64,000 nt of DNA, taken from contig NZ_JAODNM010000062.1 of the NCBI RefSeq assembly GCF_025464955.1, positions 25,117-89,116 on the forward strand, written 5' to 3'. Shown in pieces: positions 1 through 7,200 of this stretch. Made by a program: the position numbers and the translations under genes. The DNA is from Amycolatopsis sp. Lineage in GTDB: Bacteria > Actinomycetota > Actinomycetes > Mycobacteriales > Pseudonocardiaceae. Below the pieces are notes generated by a model. It made no database searches. It saw nothing but the letters and a program-made list of their open reading frames with translations, and was not told the DNA's origin. The first letter of the stretch is position 1. Each line of letters opens with the position of its first letter.

Positions 1-238
1 CATTCGCCTCGACGGTCCGGTAGAGGCGGTCGAGGTCGGCCAAGTCGGCGACATCGCCCTGAACGCCGATGACGTTGTCACCAATCTCCTTCACGGCGTC
101 GTAGAGTTCCTTCTCCCGGCGCCCCGTGATGAACACATAGGCACCTTCTGCGACGAAGAGCTTCGCCACAGCGAGCCCGATCCCCGCCGTGCCGCCGGTG
201 ATGACCGCTACTTTCCCCTGCAACTTGCCCATGGTCAT
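1..238 (-). CDS. SDR family oxidoreductase, N-terminal part (runs off the left edge)
   Basis: The reverse strand reads in frame from an ATG at 238 (or 232) to the window edge with no stop. The visible ~78 residues begin with the classical short-chain dehydrogenase nucleotide-binding segment ([19 protein letters not shown]), then a GRR after beta-2 and GDVADL after beta-3, so this is an NAD(P)(H)-dependent cytosolic SDR. The catalytic YxxxK lies outside the window, so the substrate cannot be inferred. It is transcribed divergently from the TetR gene at 383, and two inverted-repeat operators lie in the shared 144-bp spacer. It is therefore probably repressed by that regulator together with the oxidoreductase at 1149-2171. 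A second in-frame ATG at 232 is the alternative start. Confidence 0.85.
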   Translation of the reverse strand, partial: MTMGKLQGKVAVITGGTAGIGLAVAKLFVAEGAYVFITGRREKELYDAVKEIGDNVIGVQGDVADLADLDRLYRTVEAN

Positions 239-263
239 TACTCCCGATCGAGAGGCCCGCATC

Positions 264-283
264 ACAATGTCGCTTGACATTGT
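264..283. promoter_or_regulatory. Inverted-repeat operator 1 (probable TetR site)
   Basis: Perfect 8-bp inverted repeat ACAATGTC/GACATTGT with a 4-bp spacer, between the divergent SDR and TetR genes. The right arm overlaps a perfect TTGACA hexamer at 274-279 on the + strand, so a bound repressor would block the -35 region. The CAATGTC-N4-GACATTG pattern recurs, less perfectly, at 309-326, 2209-2226 and 2252-2269. Confidence 0.7.
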
Positions 284-308
284 TGTACTCCGGCGGTCTC
301 TTCCATGT

Positions 309-326
309 CAAGGTTGGTCGACATTG
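309..326. promoter_or_regulatory. Operator 2, weaker half-site copy
   Basis: CAAGGTT-GGTC-GACATTG has the same 7-4-7 geometry as operator 1. The right half is perfect and the left half matches 5 of 7 positions. It lies 56 bp upstream of the TetR start, consistent with autoregulation. Confidence 0.45.
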
Positions 327-382
327 AGATCTTCGGCTTCGCCCGCTACCCTCGTGTCGAGAGACAGGGTTCTGGAGGGCTG

Positions 383-1003
383 ATGGGCATCACGAAGCAG
401 CAGACAGCAGCGAACAGGGAAGCGATCGTCGCCGCGGCGGACGGTCTGTTCCGTGAGCGCGGCGTCGACGCGGTCGGCCTCAATGAGTTGATGGGCGCGG
501 CCGGGTTGACCCGTGGCGGCTTCTACAACCACTTCGCTTCCAAGGACGCCCTCGTGGATACCGTGCTGGCCAAGGCTATGGCGGACGGGGCCGGCAACCT
601 CGAGCGCGCCATCACGGCAGCCCAAGCCCGTGGCAGCGATCCGCTCGCCGAACGCGTCGACTGGTACCTCTCACCCGAGCACCGTGCCGACATCGAGCAC
701 GGCTGCCCGAACGCAAGCTTCGCCGGCGACGCCCGCCGGCTGGACCCGGTCGCCTGCGACCACTATGCCCAGGGCCTCGCGGCAAATCTCGACCGTCTTA
801 CCCAGACTGTCGACGCCAGCGGACTCAGCGAGGGTGAGCGGCGAGCGCGGGCCATCGCACTGTTCAGCGAGATGATCGGCGGGCTGCTCCTGTCCCGTGC
901 TGTCGTCGACGCCGACCCGGACCTCGCCGACGAGATCCTCGACAGCACCCGCGCCGACCTGCACAACCGCATCGACACCGCCCCGATCGACGACGTGTCG
1001 TGA
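383..1003 (+). CDS. TetR/AcrR family transcriptional regulator
   Basis: A 206-residue protein of normal TetR length. The N-terminal helix-turn-helix covers about residues 10-55, with the family signature GLTRGGFYNHFASKDALVD in the recognition-helix region. The rest is an all-helical ligand-binding domain that looks like the YfiR/AcrR-type C-terminal subfamily (LSPEHRADIEHGCPNASFAGD). The ATG at 383 is preferred over upstream in-frame codons because TGGAGGG lies at a good distance before it. It is divergent from an SDR and convergent with an MDR reductase. Both of these genes carry the CAATGTC-N4-GACATTG operator, so it is inferred to be an autoregulated repressor of two aldehyde/ketone or electrophile-handling enzymes. 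The inducer is unknown. Confidence 0.93.
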   Translation: MGITKQQTAANREAIVAAADGLFRERGVDAVGLNELMGAAGLTRGGFYNHFASKDALVDTVLAKAMADGAGNLERAITAAQARGSDPLAERVDWYLSPEHRADIEHGCPNASFAGDARRLDPVACDHYAQGLAANLDRLTQTVDASGLSEGERRARAIALFSEMIGGLLLSRAVVDADPDLADEILDSTRADLHNRIDTAPIDDVS

Positions 1004-1062
1004 AGACACCATCTCGGCGGCCCCCCGCATCCGCGTCCTACGCGGTGAAGGTGGCCTTCACG
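1001..1062 (+). repeat. Copy 1 of a 62-64-bp intergenic repeat with two hairpins
   Basis: The copy starts at the TetR stop codon. It contains a CCGCG/CGCGG hairpin and a GTGAAGG-TGG-CCTTCAC hairpin. A second copy in the same orientation lies at 2422-2485, differing by one substitution and a 2-bp C-run length change. Here it sits between converging genes and could act as a terminator. Confidence 0.7.
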
Positions 1063-1100
1063 GACAGCCGTGTCGGCGGTTTGCGTACGGTGGCCTGACC

Positions 1101-1126
1101 ATCGCAAGTCGGCGGCGAGTTGCGAT
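1101..1126. repeat. CGCAASTCG-type hairpin repeat
   Basis: An 11-bp inverted repeat (ATCGCAAGTCG/CGAGTTGCGAT, one mismatch) around a GCGG loop, between the converging TetR and MDR genes. The same core recurs at 42301-42322, 63836-63865 and 63883-63904, with a degenerate copy at 42367. Confidence 0.65.
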
Positions 1127-1148
1127 CGTCCAGTGGTCCACCGTCGTT

Positions 1149-2171
1149 TCACTCGCCGACTTTGACCAGGACCTTGCCGAGGTTCTGGCCGCGCAACATA
1201 CGAAGGAAAGCCTCGGGGGCGTGTTCCAGTCCCTCGGTGACATCTTCCCGGTACTTGATCCGCCCGTCCGCGATGCCGTCGGATACAACGCGCAGAAACT
1301 CCGAGAAGTGCTCCTCGACGAACTCGGTGTTGAAGAACCCGCGGAGCGTCATGTTCTTGGTCAGTACCACCTGCATGGTCTCCGCCAGTTCACCATCCGC
1401 CGCCTGACTGCCCCCGTTGTACTGCGTGATCAGGCCGCACAAAGGCACTCTGGCAAACCTGTTGAACAACGGCAGCACCGCCTGCCACACCGCGCCACCG
1501 ACATTCTCGAAGTGCACATCCACACCTGCCGGGCAGGCGGCGGCCAGTTGTTCGGCGAAGTCCGGCGCGTGATGGTCCACCGCGGCGTCAAAGCCGAGTT
1601 CCTCGCGTAGGTACCGGCATTTGTCCGCGCCACCGGCGATGCCCACCGTCCTGCACCCGGTGATCTTGGCCAGCTGGCCGACCACCGAACCGACTGGTCC
1701 GCTCGCGGAGGTCACGACCACGGTTTCACCGGGCTTCGGCTTGCCGATCACCATCAGTCCGCTGTATGCGGTGAACCCAGGCATGCCGAGGACGCCGAGT
1801 CCGGTGGTCGTGGGCGCCAGCGTCGGGTCCAGTTTGCGTAGCCCGGTGCCGTCGGAGACGGCGTGACTGGCCCAGCCAGTCGGAGCGAGCACGGTGTCGC
1901 CCTCGGCGTAGTCCGGATGTTCGGACTGCAGAACCTCGGCCACCGCCTGGCCGTGCATGGTCTCACCGAGACCGACCGAGCCGGCGTAGTGGCTGTGCTC
2001 GTCCATTCGCATGCGCATGTAGGGATCCAGTGAGAGATAGCGCGCCCGCAGCAGCAGGCCACCCGCCGGGACGGGCGGGGGCGTGAACCGCTCCAGCCGG
2101 AAGTTGTCCAGCGTCGGCCAGCCGGAGGGCCTCCCGGCCAGCACCACCCGACGAGCAGTGATCCCGCTCAT
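1149..2171 (-). CDS. NADP-dependent MDR oxidoreductase (CurA/leukotriene B4 dehydrogenase-like)
   Basis: A 340-residue zinc-independent medium-chain reductase. It has no catalytic zinc ligands. It has the N-terminal SLDPYMRMRM block typical of the CurA/PTGR family, GMPGFTAYSGL near the middle, and a nucleotide-binding loop SASGPVGSVVGQLAK followed by VHFENVGG. Such enzymes reduce alpha,beta-unsaturated ketones and aldehydes with NADPH in the cytosol. Start chosen at 2171 because GAGGGGTG precedes it at good spacing; an in-frame ATG at 2186 is less likely. Two operator-like inverted repeats upstream (2208-2276) match those of the TetR/SDR pair, so the three genes probably form one electrophile or carbonyl stress regulon. 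Confidence 0.93.
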   Translation of the reverse strand: MSGITARRVVLAGRPSGWPTLDNFRLERFTPPPVPAGGLLLRARYLSLDPYMRMRMDEHSHYAGSVGLGETMHGQAVAEVLQSEHPDYAEGDTVLAPTGWASHAVSDGTGLRKLDPTLAPTTTGLGVLGMPGFTAYSGLMVIGKPKPGETVVVTSASGPVGSVVGQLAKITGCRTVGIAGGADKCRYLREELGFDAAVDHHAPDFAEQLAAACPAGVDVHFENVGGAVWQAVLPLFNRFARVPLCGLITQYNGGSQAADGELAETMQVVLTKNMTLRGFFNTEFVEEHFSEFLRVVSDGIADGRIKYREDVTEGLEHAPEAFLRMLRGQNLGKVLVKVGE

Positions 2172-2207
2172 GTGCACACCCCTCATGTCCTGAGTCTGTA
2201 GAATCTC

Positions 2208-2227
2208 ACAATGTTGATCGACATTAT
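2208..2227. promoter_or_regulatory. Operator 3, upstream of the MDR reductase
   Basis: ACAATGTT-GATC-GACATTAT has the same half-site spacing as operator 1 and sits 36 bp upstream of the reductase start. It is the link that places the reductase under the TetR regulator. Confidence 0.6.
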
Positions 2228-2244
2228 CCTTGCCCGCCTGACAT

Positions 2245-2276
2245 CGTATGTCAATGTCGAGCGACAGTGACATACG
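2245..2276. promoter_or_regulatory. 32-bp near-perfect palindrome containing operator 4
   Basis: The arms CGTATGTCA (2245-2253) and TGACATACG (2268-2276) pair perfectly. The inner TGTCG/CGACA also pairs, leaving only one mismatched pair and a 2-bp centre. The core CAATGTC-GAGC-GACAGTG fits the TetR operator pattern of this locus. Confidence 0.6.
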
Positions 2277-2307
2277 GGCACTGTCGCACGTTCCTCCAGC
2301 TGGATGG

Positions 2308-2690
2308 TTGATTCCGTGAAGTTGGCGTGTGGTAGCTCGGCTCGACTGGCTTGGTGGCGTGGGCGCGTGACTGGTGTGGTTGTTGGGGTTGGTGTGGCGT
2401 GTGCGGTCGGGTAACTGTCCGTGAAGACACCATCTCGGCGGCCCCCCCCGCGTCCGCGTCCTACGCGGTGAAGGTGGCCTTCACGACACGACCGACCACC
2501 ACACCAGCCACATGAGTTACAGCCGCCACACCGGCCGCACACCACGCCGATCGAACCTTGCCAGCGGAACCTCGGACCTCGTCCTCAGCTTCAGTAGAGC
2601 CGAACCGACACGCGGCAGCCTGACCAGTGCATTCCGGTCAGCCCGACAGGCGGCTACTTCCACTACGTCACACGAACTTCACGGAATCAA
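2308..2690. repeat. 383-bp segment bounded by 16-bp inverted repeats, no gene inside
   Basis: TTGATTCCGTGAAGTT at 2308-2323 is perfectly repeated in inverted orientation at 2675-2690, and the match extends inwards through a GTGTG with a one-base gap. The interior holds copy 2 of the 62-64-bp repeat and no convincing gene. It could be a miniature mobile element relic. I saw no flanking target duplication. Confidence 0.4.
2422..2485 (+). repeat. Copy 2 of the 62-64-bp intergenic repeat
   Basis: Nearly identical to 1001-1062 and in the same orientation, so the two copies bracket the MDR reductase as direct repeats. It keeps both small hairpins. There is no gene end nearby, so a pure terminator role does not explain this copy. 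Confidence 0.65.
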
Positions 2691-2767
2691 TCGTCTAGAT
2701 GCTCATCAACGACCAGGCCACCATCTGCCCGCGTGCTCGGAGCGCTGTCGCGGCGCCGCGCAGGCGA

Positions 2768-3271
2768 TCAGCTGGCGAGTGACTTCGTGGCTGCCTCGTA
2801 GTTCGTTGCTTGATCAGGCGTGAGGAGATGCGAGACGCGGACGAGGACGCCCCCGTTGACGTAGTCGTACTCGGAAAATAGGGGCGATGCCTTGCCGATG
2901 GCCTGGATGTAGTCCATCCGTGTTTTCGCCCCGGCAGCGTCTGCGTATACCTCGACTGATCCGCCGCGTGTGGTGTCGTCTGCGGCAGAGCCTTCGACCT
3001 GGTCGGCGGGAACTCTGTTGTCGGCGAACGCGGTCTTCGAGGTGTACCCGTTCGGGCGGCCAAGCAGATGGTTCGGGTCGTCAGCTGCGGTGTACGCCTT
3101 GACAAGTTTCACCGTGGGGATCTTCCCGATGAGCGTCGTGGTGACCTCGTCGGCTGTGGGAGCCTTCGCTGAGTTGGCGGCCGGCGCGGATGCTGCTGAT
3201 CCGCCGCCGCACGCGGTGAGCATCGCGAGGGTGATCAGGATGGCGACCGGGGCACAACGACGAACGATCAC
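2768..3271 (-). CDS. Small secreted lipoprotein, function unknown
   Basis: A 167-residue protein with a basic N-terminus, a hydrophobic segment and a lipobox LTAC followed by GGGSAASA, so it should be a diacylglycerol-anchored lipoprotein on the outer face of the membrane. The GTG at 3271 is favoured because GGAGGAG lies 5 bases before it; an in-frame ATG at 3313 has no such site. The mature part is about 145 residues, with a segment (TADEVTTTLIGKIPTVKLVKAY) resembling small actinobacterial lipoproteins of unknown function. It stands alone between two gene-free stretches, and no role can be assigned from its neighbours. Confidence 0.8.
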   Translation of the reverse strand: MIVRRCAPVAILITLAMLTACGGGSAASAPAANSAKAPTADEVTTTLIGKIPTVKLVKAYTAADDPNHLLGRPNGYTSKTAFADNRVPADQVEGSAADDTTRGGSVEVYADAAGAKTRMDYIQAIGKASPLFSEYDYVNGGVLVRVSHLLTPDQATNYEAATKSLAS

Positions 3272-3653
3272 GGAACTCCTCCTCGATGTGCGGTTCAACG
3301 GTGTATGTCTCATCGCGGCGACCCAGCGTTACCGGGTTTGGTAACTATCCGTGTCCCGAGCTCTGTCGCCTAACCGGGCAGTGGTCTGGGGAAGGCTGTC
3401 CTCGTGCAACGTTCGTCGAAGTGTCGCGAGCAGTTCCCCAAGGACGCGGTCGGTCGGCCCTCCGGCCGTCCTCTGCGTCACGTATTCCGCGACCTGGGTG
3501 AATCGTGAGGCCCCGCATAACTCGGTTCTGCGCCGACGCGGAGCGGTTTTCCTCGCGTTTGGGCCAAACGGGTGGTGCACCGGGCACCGCCCACGCCCCC
3601 GATCACTCTTCCTTAGAGTGGCTGAGTGACTACCTAGCGCGGGGGGAGGTGCG
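3272..3653. other. Intergenic stretch without a recognisable gene
   Basis: About 380 bp between the divergent lipoprotein and the type VII secretion locus. Short open frames exist on both strands but have no ribosome site or family resemblance. The promoters of both flanking units must lie here. Confidence 0.5.
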
Positions 3654-3995
3654 ATGGCGGACGGGCAGGGCTTCACAGTGGACGTCGACGCCCTGAAAGA
3701 AGCAGGTCTGGGTCTGTCGGACCTGCTCTCGGCGTTGGACGAACTCCAGGTCGAGAACATCGACTGCGACCGCAAGTTCGTCGGACACGGCGGGCTGGAG
3801 GACTCCTACGAGTCGTTCACGACGCGCTGGCAGATCGGCGTCACCAACCTCACCAAGGACGGCACTGAGCTCTCGCACCGGTTGATCGACGCCGCCGGCC
3901 GCTACATCGAGGCCGAGCAGAAGCACCACGACATGCTGCAGGCGATCATTCACGGCACAGGCCCCGACCCCGGGCTCGGTGACGATGGTGGCTGA
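3654..3995 (+). CDS. WXG100/EspC-like helical type VII secretion protein
   Basis: A 113-residue, mostly helical protein (FTVDVDALKEAGLGLSDLL, then LTKDGTELSHRLIDAAGRYIEAEQ) of the size and pattern of the small ESX-associated partners encoded before actinobacterial T7SS effectors. No signal peptide and no cysteines. GGGGGAGG precedes the ATG. Its 3' end overlaps the start of the next gene by about 11 bases, so the two are translationally coupled. The inferred role is a secretion partner or chaperone for the DNase effector that follows. Assignment rests on size, helical pattern and context, since a strict WxG motif is not present in this small protein itself. Confidence 0.75.
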   Translation: MADGQGFTVDVDALKEAGLGLSDLLSALDELQVENIDCDRKFVGHGGLEDSYESFTTRWQIGVTNLTKDGTELSHRLIDAAGRYIEAEQKHHDMLQAIIHGTGPDPGLGDDGG

Positions 3996-5310
3996 ACTGG
4001 GGGAGACCACCGACCCGACGGACCTCATCCCCGGCGACGCTGCCCAGATCCGCGCGTCGACGGCGCACCTGACGACCTACGGCGACACCCTCGTCCAGAT
4101 CGGCGACGGGCTCAAGACCCTCGAGACCGGTGGCTGGACAGGGGACGCGGCGGACAAGTTCCACGCGTTCTTCGACGGTGAGCCGGTGCGCTGGACGCAG
4201 TGCGGTGACGCGTTCCACGCCGCTGCCGCAGCCATCAACACCTACGCCGGATCTCTGGACTGGGCTCAAGGCGAGGCCGCCCACGCGGTCGAGCTGTGGG
4301 AGTAGGGCGAGCAGGCCACCAAGGCCGCGCAGGCGCAGCACGACCAGGCCGGGCGCGAAGCCGCGCAGAAAGCCGCCGCTGCTGGGGAGCTGCCGCCGGC
4401 CGCGGCGCCGTTCTCCGACACCGGTGCGCCGCTGCGTTCGCAGGCGAAGGACATGCTGGCGCGCGCCCGCGCCCAGCTCACCCAGGCAGGCAACGAAGCC
4501 GTCGGCGTGGTGGACCAGGCCCAGCAGAACGCGCCGCAGGAACCCAGCTTCCTCGACAAGATCGGCGACGGTCTGACGACGGCGGCGGGCTGGGTGGGGG
4601 ACCGTGCCGGGGACGCATGGCGTGATGTCGGCAAGGCCGCCAACTTTGTCGACGGGCACCTTGATGATGCCGCTGGCGGCATCATCAAGGCCGGGACGAA
4701 CCTGGCTGGCGACATCGTCAGCACCGTCGGCGACACCGCGGGCACGGTGTTGTCCGCGGTGGGGCTCGACGACGCCGGCAGGACCGTGAAGTCGTCTCTG
4801 GACGACGCAGGTCACGCCGTCGACCAGTCTGGTCAGACGTCGGCGCACTGGCTTGACGACCGGGCGCACGACCTCGGCAACTTCGCCGAGAAACGGTACG
4901 ACGACGTCGCGGACTTCGTCAGCGGCGACGAGGCCAAGGACACCGGTCCGCACTACGTGCTGATCGACGAGAACAAGTACCCCGAGTCCGCGGAGCACGT
5001 CCAGGAAGCTCAGAGCGGTCTGATCTGGCGCGGTGATGATTCCCAGCAGAAGGCCCCGAAGCCGGAGGAAGTCACGATCGATCGGGCCGGGGCGGACGAT
5101 AACCGGCGAGAATCGCTCAACGGGATCGCGACCCGCTCTGGTGACGACCTCGACCGCGACGAGTACCCGCCGGCGATGTTCGCCGAGGGTGGGGCCGGGG
5201 CGAGCGTGAAGTACATCGACGCCTCGGACAACCGCGGTGCGGGCTCGTCGATGGGCCACCAGTTGCGTGGCCTGCAGGACGGCGACAAAGTCCATATTGT
5301 CGCCGGATGA
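3985..5310 (+). pseudogene. T7SS effector with C-terminal NucA/NucB-like DNase domain, split by in-frame amber codon at 4303
   Basis: The first part (3985-4302, starts also possible at 3979 and 3988) is a T7SS-signal domain with the helical WTG motif (TGGWTGDAADKFHAFFDGEP) ending in AVELWE. A TAG at 4303-4305 follows. Without changing frame, the sequence continues as GEQATKAAQAQHDQAGREAA and runs to 5310. After a helical linker, the last ~80 residues carry DRDEYPPAMFAEGG, then SVKYIDASDNRGAGSSMG, matching the acidic catalytic cluster and Asn/Gly block of NucA/NucB secreted DNases. This is a polymorphic toxin, delivered by T7SS and targeting DNA. The downstream part could start internally at 4453 (ATG), which would lack the secretion domain. 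A C-to-T change in CAG or a sequencing error are the simplest explanations for the stop. Confidence 0.85.
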
Positions 5311-5331
5311 CCGACAGAACGGAGACACCCC

Positions 5332-6102
5332 GTGACTGACCCCGTCCTCGACCGGCTTCTCGTTGCGGCCGCGCGCCGGGACCGCGGCGCCGATGAGGTG
5401 TGGCCCGCTGCTGCGGCCGCGATCGAGCTGCTGTGGTGGCTTGACCGGTTCGGCGAGGCCGGCGAGCTGGCCGAGACGACATTGCGCGATCTCGCCGCAG
5501 CACCGGGGCTGCTGTTCTCCCAGGACGTCCCGTTTGACGAAGCGATCCTGCTGGGTGCCGCTGCGGCAGGTGATGATCCGGGCGCGGCACTGGCGCGGGC
5601 ACTGGCGATCGTGCCGGCCGAGACGGTCCTAGGGAAAAGTCTGTCCTGGAGCGCGGCGAAACTGCCAGGTTCCGAGCCTCATAGCCTGGTCCGTGGCGGG
5701 GCCCCGGCGAAACCGGCCAAGCCGCTGCGCGAGCGCGACCAGGCCCTGGCCGACCGCGACCCCAGCATCCTCAGCGACCCCGAACAGAGCCGCTTGTGGA
5801 AGGCTGCGCACAGCGCCGGGCAGTACGAGGTGGCGCTGCGGCTACTGGACGCTGGTGGTGCACCGACTCGGTGGTTCATCGCGACCTGGCTGGCGCAACA
5901 TCTGGTCGAGGCCGGCGATGTGACCAGGGCGTCGGCGCTGCTCGTGGCGGTGCTACCGGACTGGATCCCGTATCAAGCGTGGGACATCGTGCCCACGGGC
6001 ATCGTCCTGCAACCCGGACTGCGCCCAGCCGTGACCGCGGAGGTGCGGGCGGCAGTGTTCGAGCAGATGGACATCGACAAGATCCCAGGGGTGGGGACGT
6101 GA
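5332..6102 (+). CDS. Helical TPR-like protein of the toxin locus, function unknown
   Basis: A 256-residue protein starting at GTG 5332, with GGAGA seven bases upstream and 21 bp after the DNase toxin stop. It is rich in Ala, Leu and Trp and appears to contain two similar helical halves (AAIELLWWLDRFGEAGELAETTL and later VALRLLDAGGAPTRWFIATWLAQHLVEAG), suggesting TPR-like repeats. No catalytic motif, signal peptide or membrane segment. Its stop overlaps the next gene's GTG. The position between a toxin and a SUKH-like gene suggests an accessory or second immunity protein. That is inference only; I do not recognise the family. Confidence 0.8.
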   Translation: MTDPVLDRLLVAAARRDRGADEVWPAAAAAIELLWWLDRFGEAGELAETTLRDLAAAPGLLFSQDVPFDEAILLGAAAAGDDPGAALARALAIVPAETVLGKSLSWSAAKLPGSEPHSLVRGGAPAKPAKPLRERDQALADRDPSILSDPEQSRLWKAAHSAGQYEVALRLLDAGGAPTRWFIATWLAQHLVEAGDVTRASALLVAVLPDWIPYQAWDIVPTGIVLQPGLRPAVTAEVRAAVFEQMDIDKIPGVGT

Positions 6103-6734
6103 CCCCGGCGTTGGAGCGCCTCCTCGAGGTGTCGCGCGGTCCGACCGGGCAGGCGCGGCCGGTCGAGTTCGACACTGCCCGCGGGCCGCTGGCCGAACTC
6201 GGTGGGCTCTTGTCGCTGCGCAACGGGTTCTACGTCTGCAACGCGGGGGTGCAGGTTTTCCGCGCCGGCGACCCTGGCGTCGGCCCTGAGCTCGAGCACT
6301 GGAACCGGGCCGATACGTGGAAGCAGACCTACGCGACGCTGGCCGAGGGGTTGTTCTGCTTTGGCCAGGACTTCTTCGGGGTGCAGTTCGCGATCGCCGA
6401 CCAGCGCAGGGTGGTCACCTTCGATCCCGAGACCGGCATCCGCACTGATCTCGGCGACTCCGTCGAAGACTGGGCGGCGTGGCTCCTCGATGACCCCGAC
6501 ACCAATGGCTGTCGAGCCTTCGCAACAGCCTGGCAGGACACTCACGGCCCACTGGAGCACCACCAACGGCTCATTCCGTGGCAGTTCTTCGTCCTAGGCG
6601 GTACGTACGACGAGGCCAACTTGACGGCCAAGGACTCGGCCACAGCCATGTGGATCCGGGGGCCGATCGCGCAGACGGTCGGCCTTCTCCCAGAAGGTGC
6701 AGAACTACACCTGCGTTCGTACCCGGCCAACTAG
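6099..6734 (+). CDS. SMI1/KNR4 (SUKH)-like probable immunity protein
   Basis: A 211-residue cytosolic protein whose GTG at 6099 overlaps the previous stop codon (GTGA). The order of motifs is that of SUKH-superfamily proteins: LGGLLSLRNGFYVCNAGVQVF, then FGQDFFGVQFAI, then VVTFDPETGI and DSVEDWAAWLLDDP. SUKH proteins are the commonest immunity proteins for nuclease toxins in bacterial polymorphic toxin systems. Its place at the end of the toxin operon supports neutralising the DNase encoded at 3985-5310. If the toxin is truly inactivated by the amber codon, this gene may be maintained as protection from related strains. Confidence 0.78.
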   Translation: MTPALERLLEVSRGPTGQARPVEFDTARGPLAELGGLLSLRNGFYVCNAGVQVFRAGDPGVGPELEHWNRADTWKQTYATLAEGLFCFGQDFFGVQFAIADQRRVVTFDPETGIRTDLGDSVEDWAAWLLDDPDTNGCRAFATAWQDTHGPLEHHQRLIPWQFFVLGGTYDEANLTAKDSATAMWIRGPIAQTVGLLPEGAELHLRSYPAN

Positions 6735-7200
6735 AATGCGTATGTAGTTGACACGCCGATCTGCGCGTCGAGCTCTCACCGATAGTGCGACCGGCCGTGC
6801 TGAGGATGTCGCTATCGCTTCGACCTCGTACTTCCGGCTCTTCCTGCGCCCGTTGTCCGTGTCCGCTGATCCAGATTGTTCGGTGATCGGCGTCCGGGCC
6901 CGAACCAAGCTGTTGTGAGCGCGTTCGGCGAGAGGGGCACTGTGGCATTGCGGGACTGCACCATACAGTTAGACGTTCCTCAAGATGGAGATCCTCCGGC
7001 CACACCACCTGGACGGGCCAATCCGGTCGTGAATCCGCTGAGGGGCGTCCGGCGCACTTGATTCGCACTTGCTTGCCAGATCGCGATCCTGAACGGTCGA
7101 CGACTTCCTGCTCGTTCATTTCGATCCGCGCCCGCCGTCTGTGCGGGAATTCTAGGTCTGAAACTGTAGCGTTTCATTCGCCGACGACGACTACTTCAGT
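6735..7200. other. 466-bp gene-free stretch
   Basis: No reading frame here looks coding. The only feature noticed is a small inverted repeat TGAAAC-N6-GTTTCA at 7159-7176, 25 bp before the next gene. It could be an operator or a leader hairpin. Confidence 0.4.

Noticed and set aside
3946..5328. A 460-codon minus-strand frame across the T7SS toxin
   Set aside because: Arg/Val-rich shadow. The + strand has T7SS signal and DNase motifs despite the amber codon. I also considered pyrrolysine or suppression for the TAG and found nothing in the sequence to support it.
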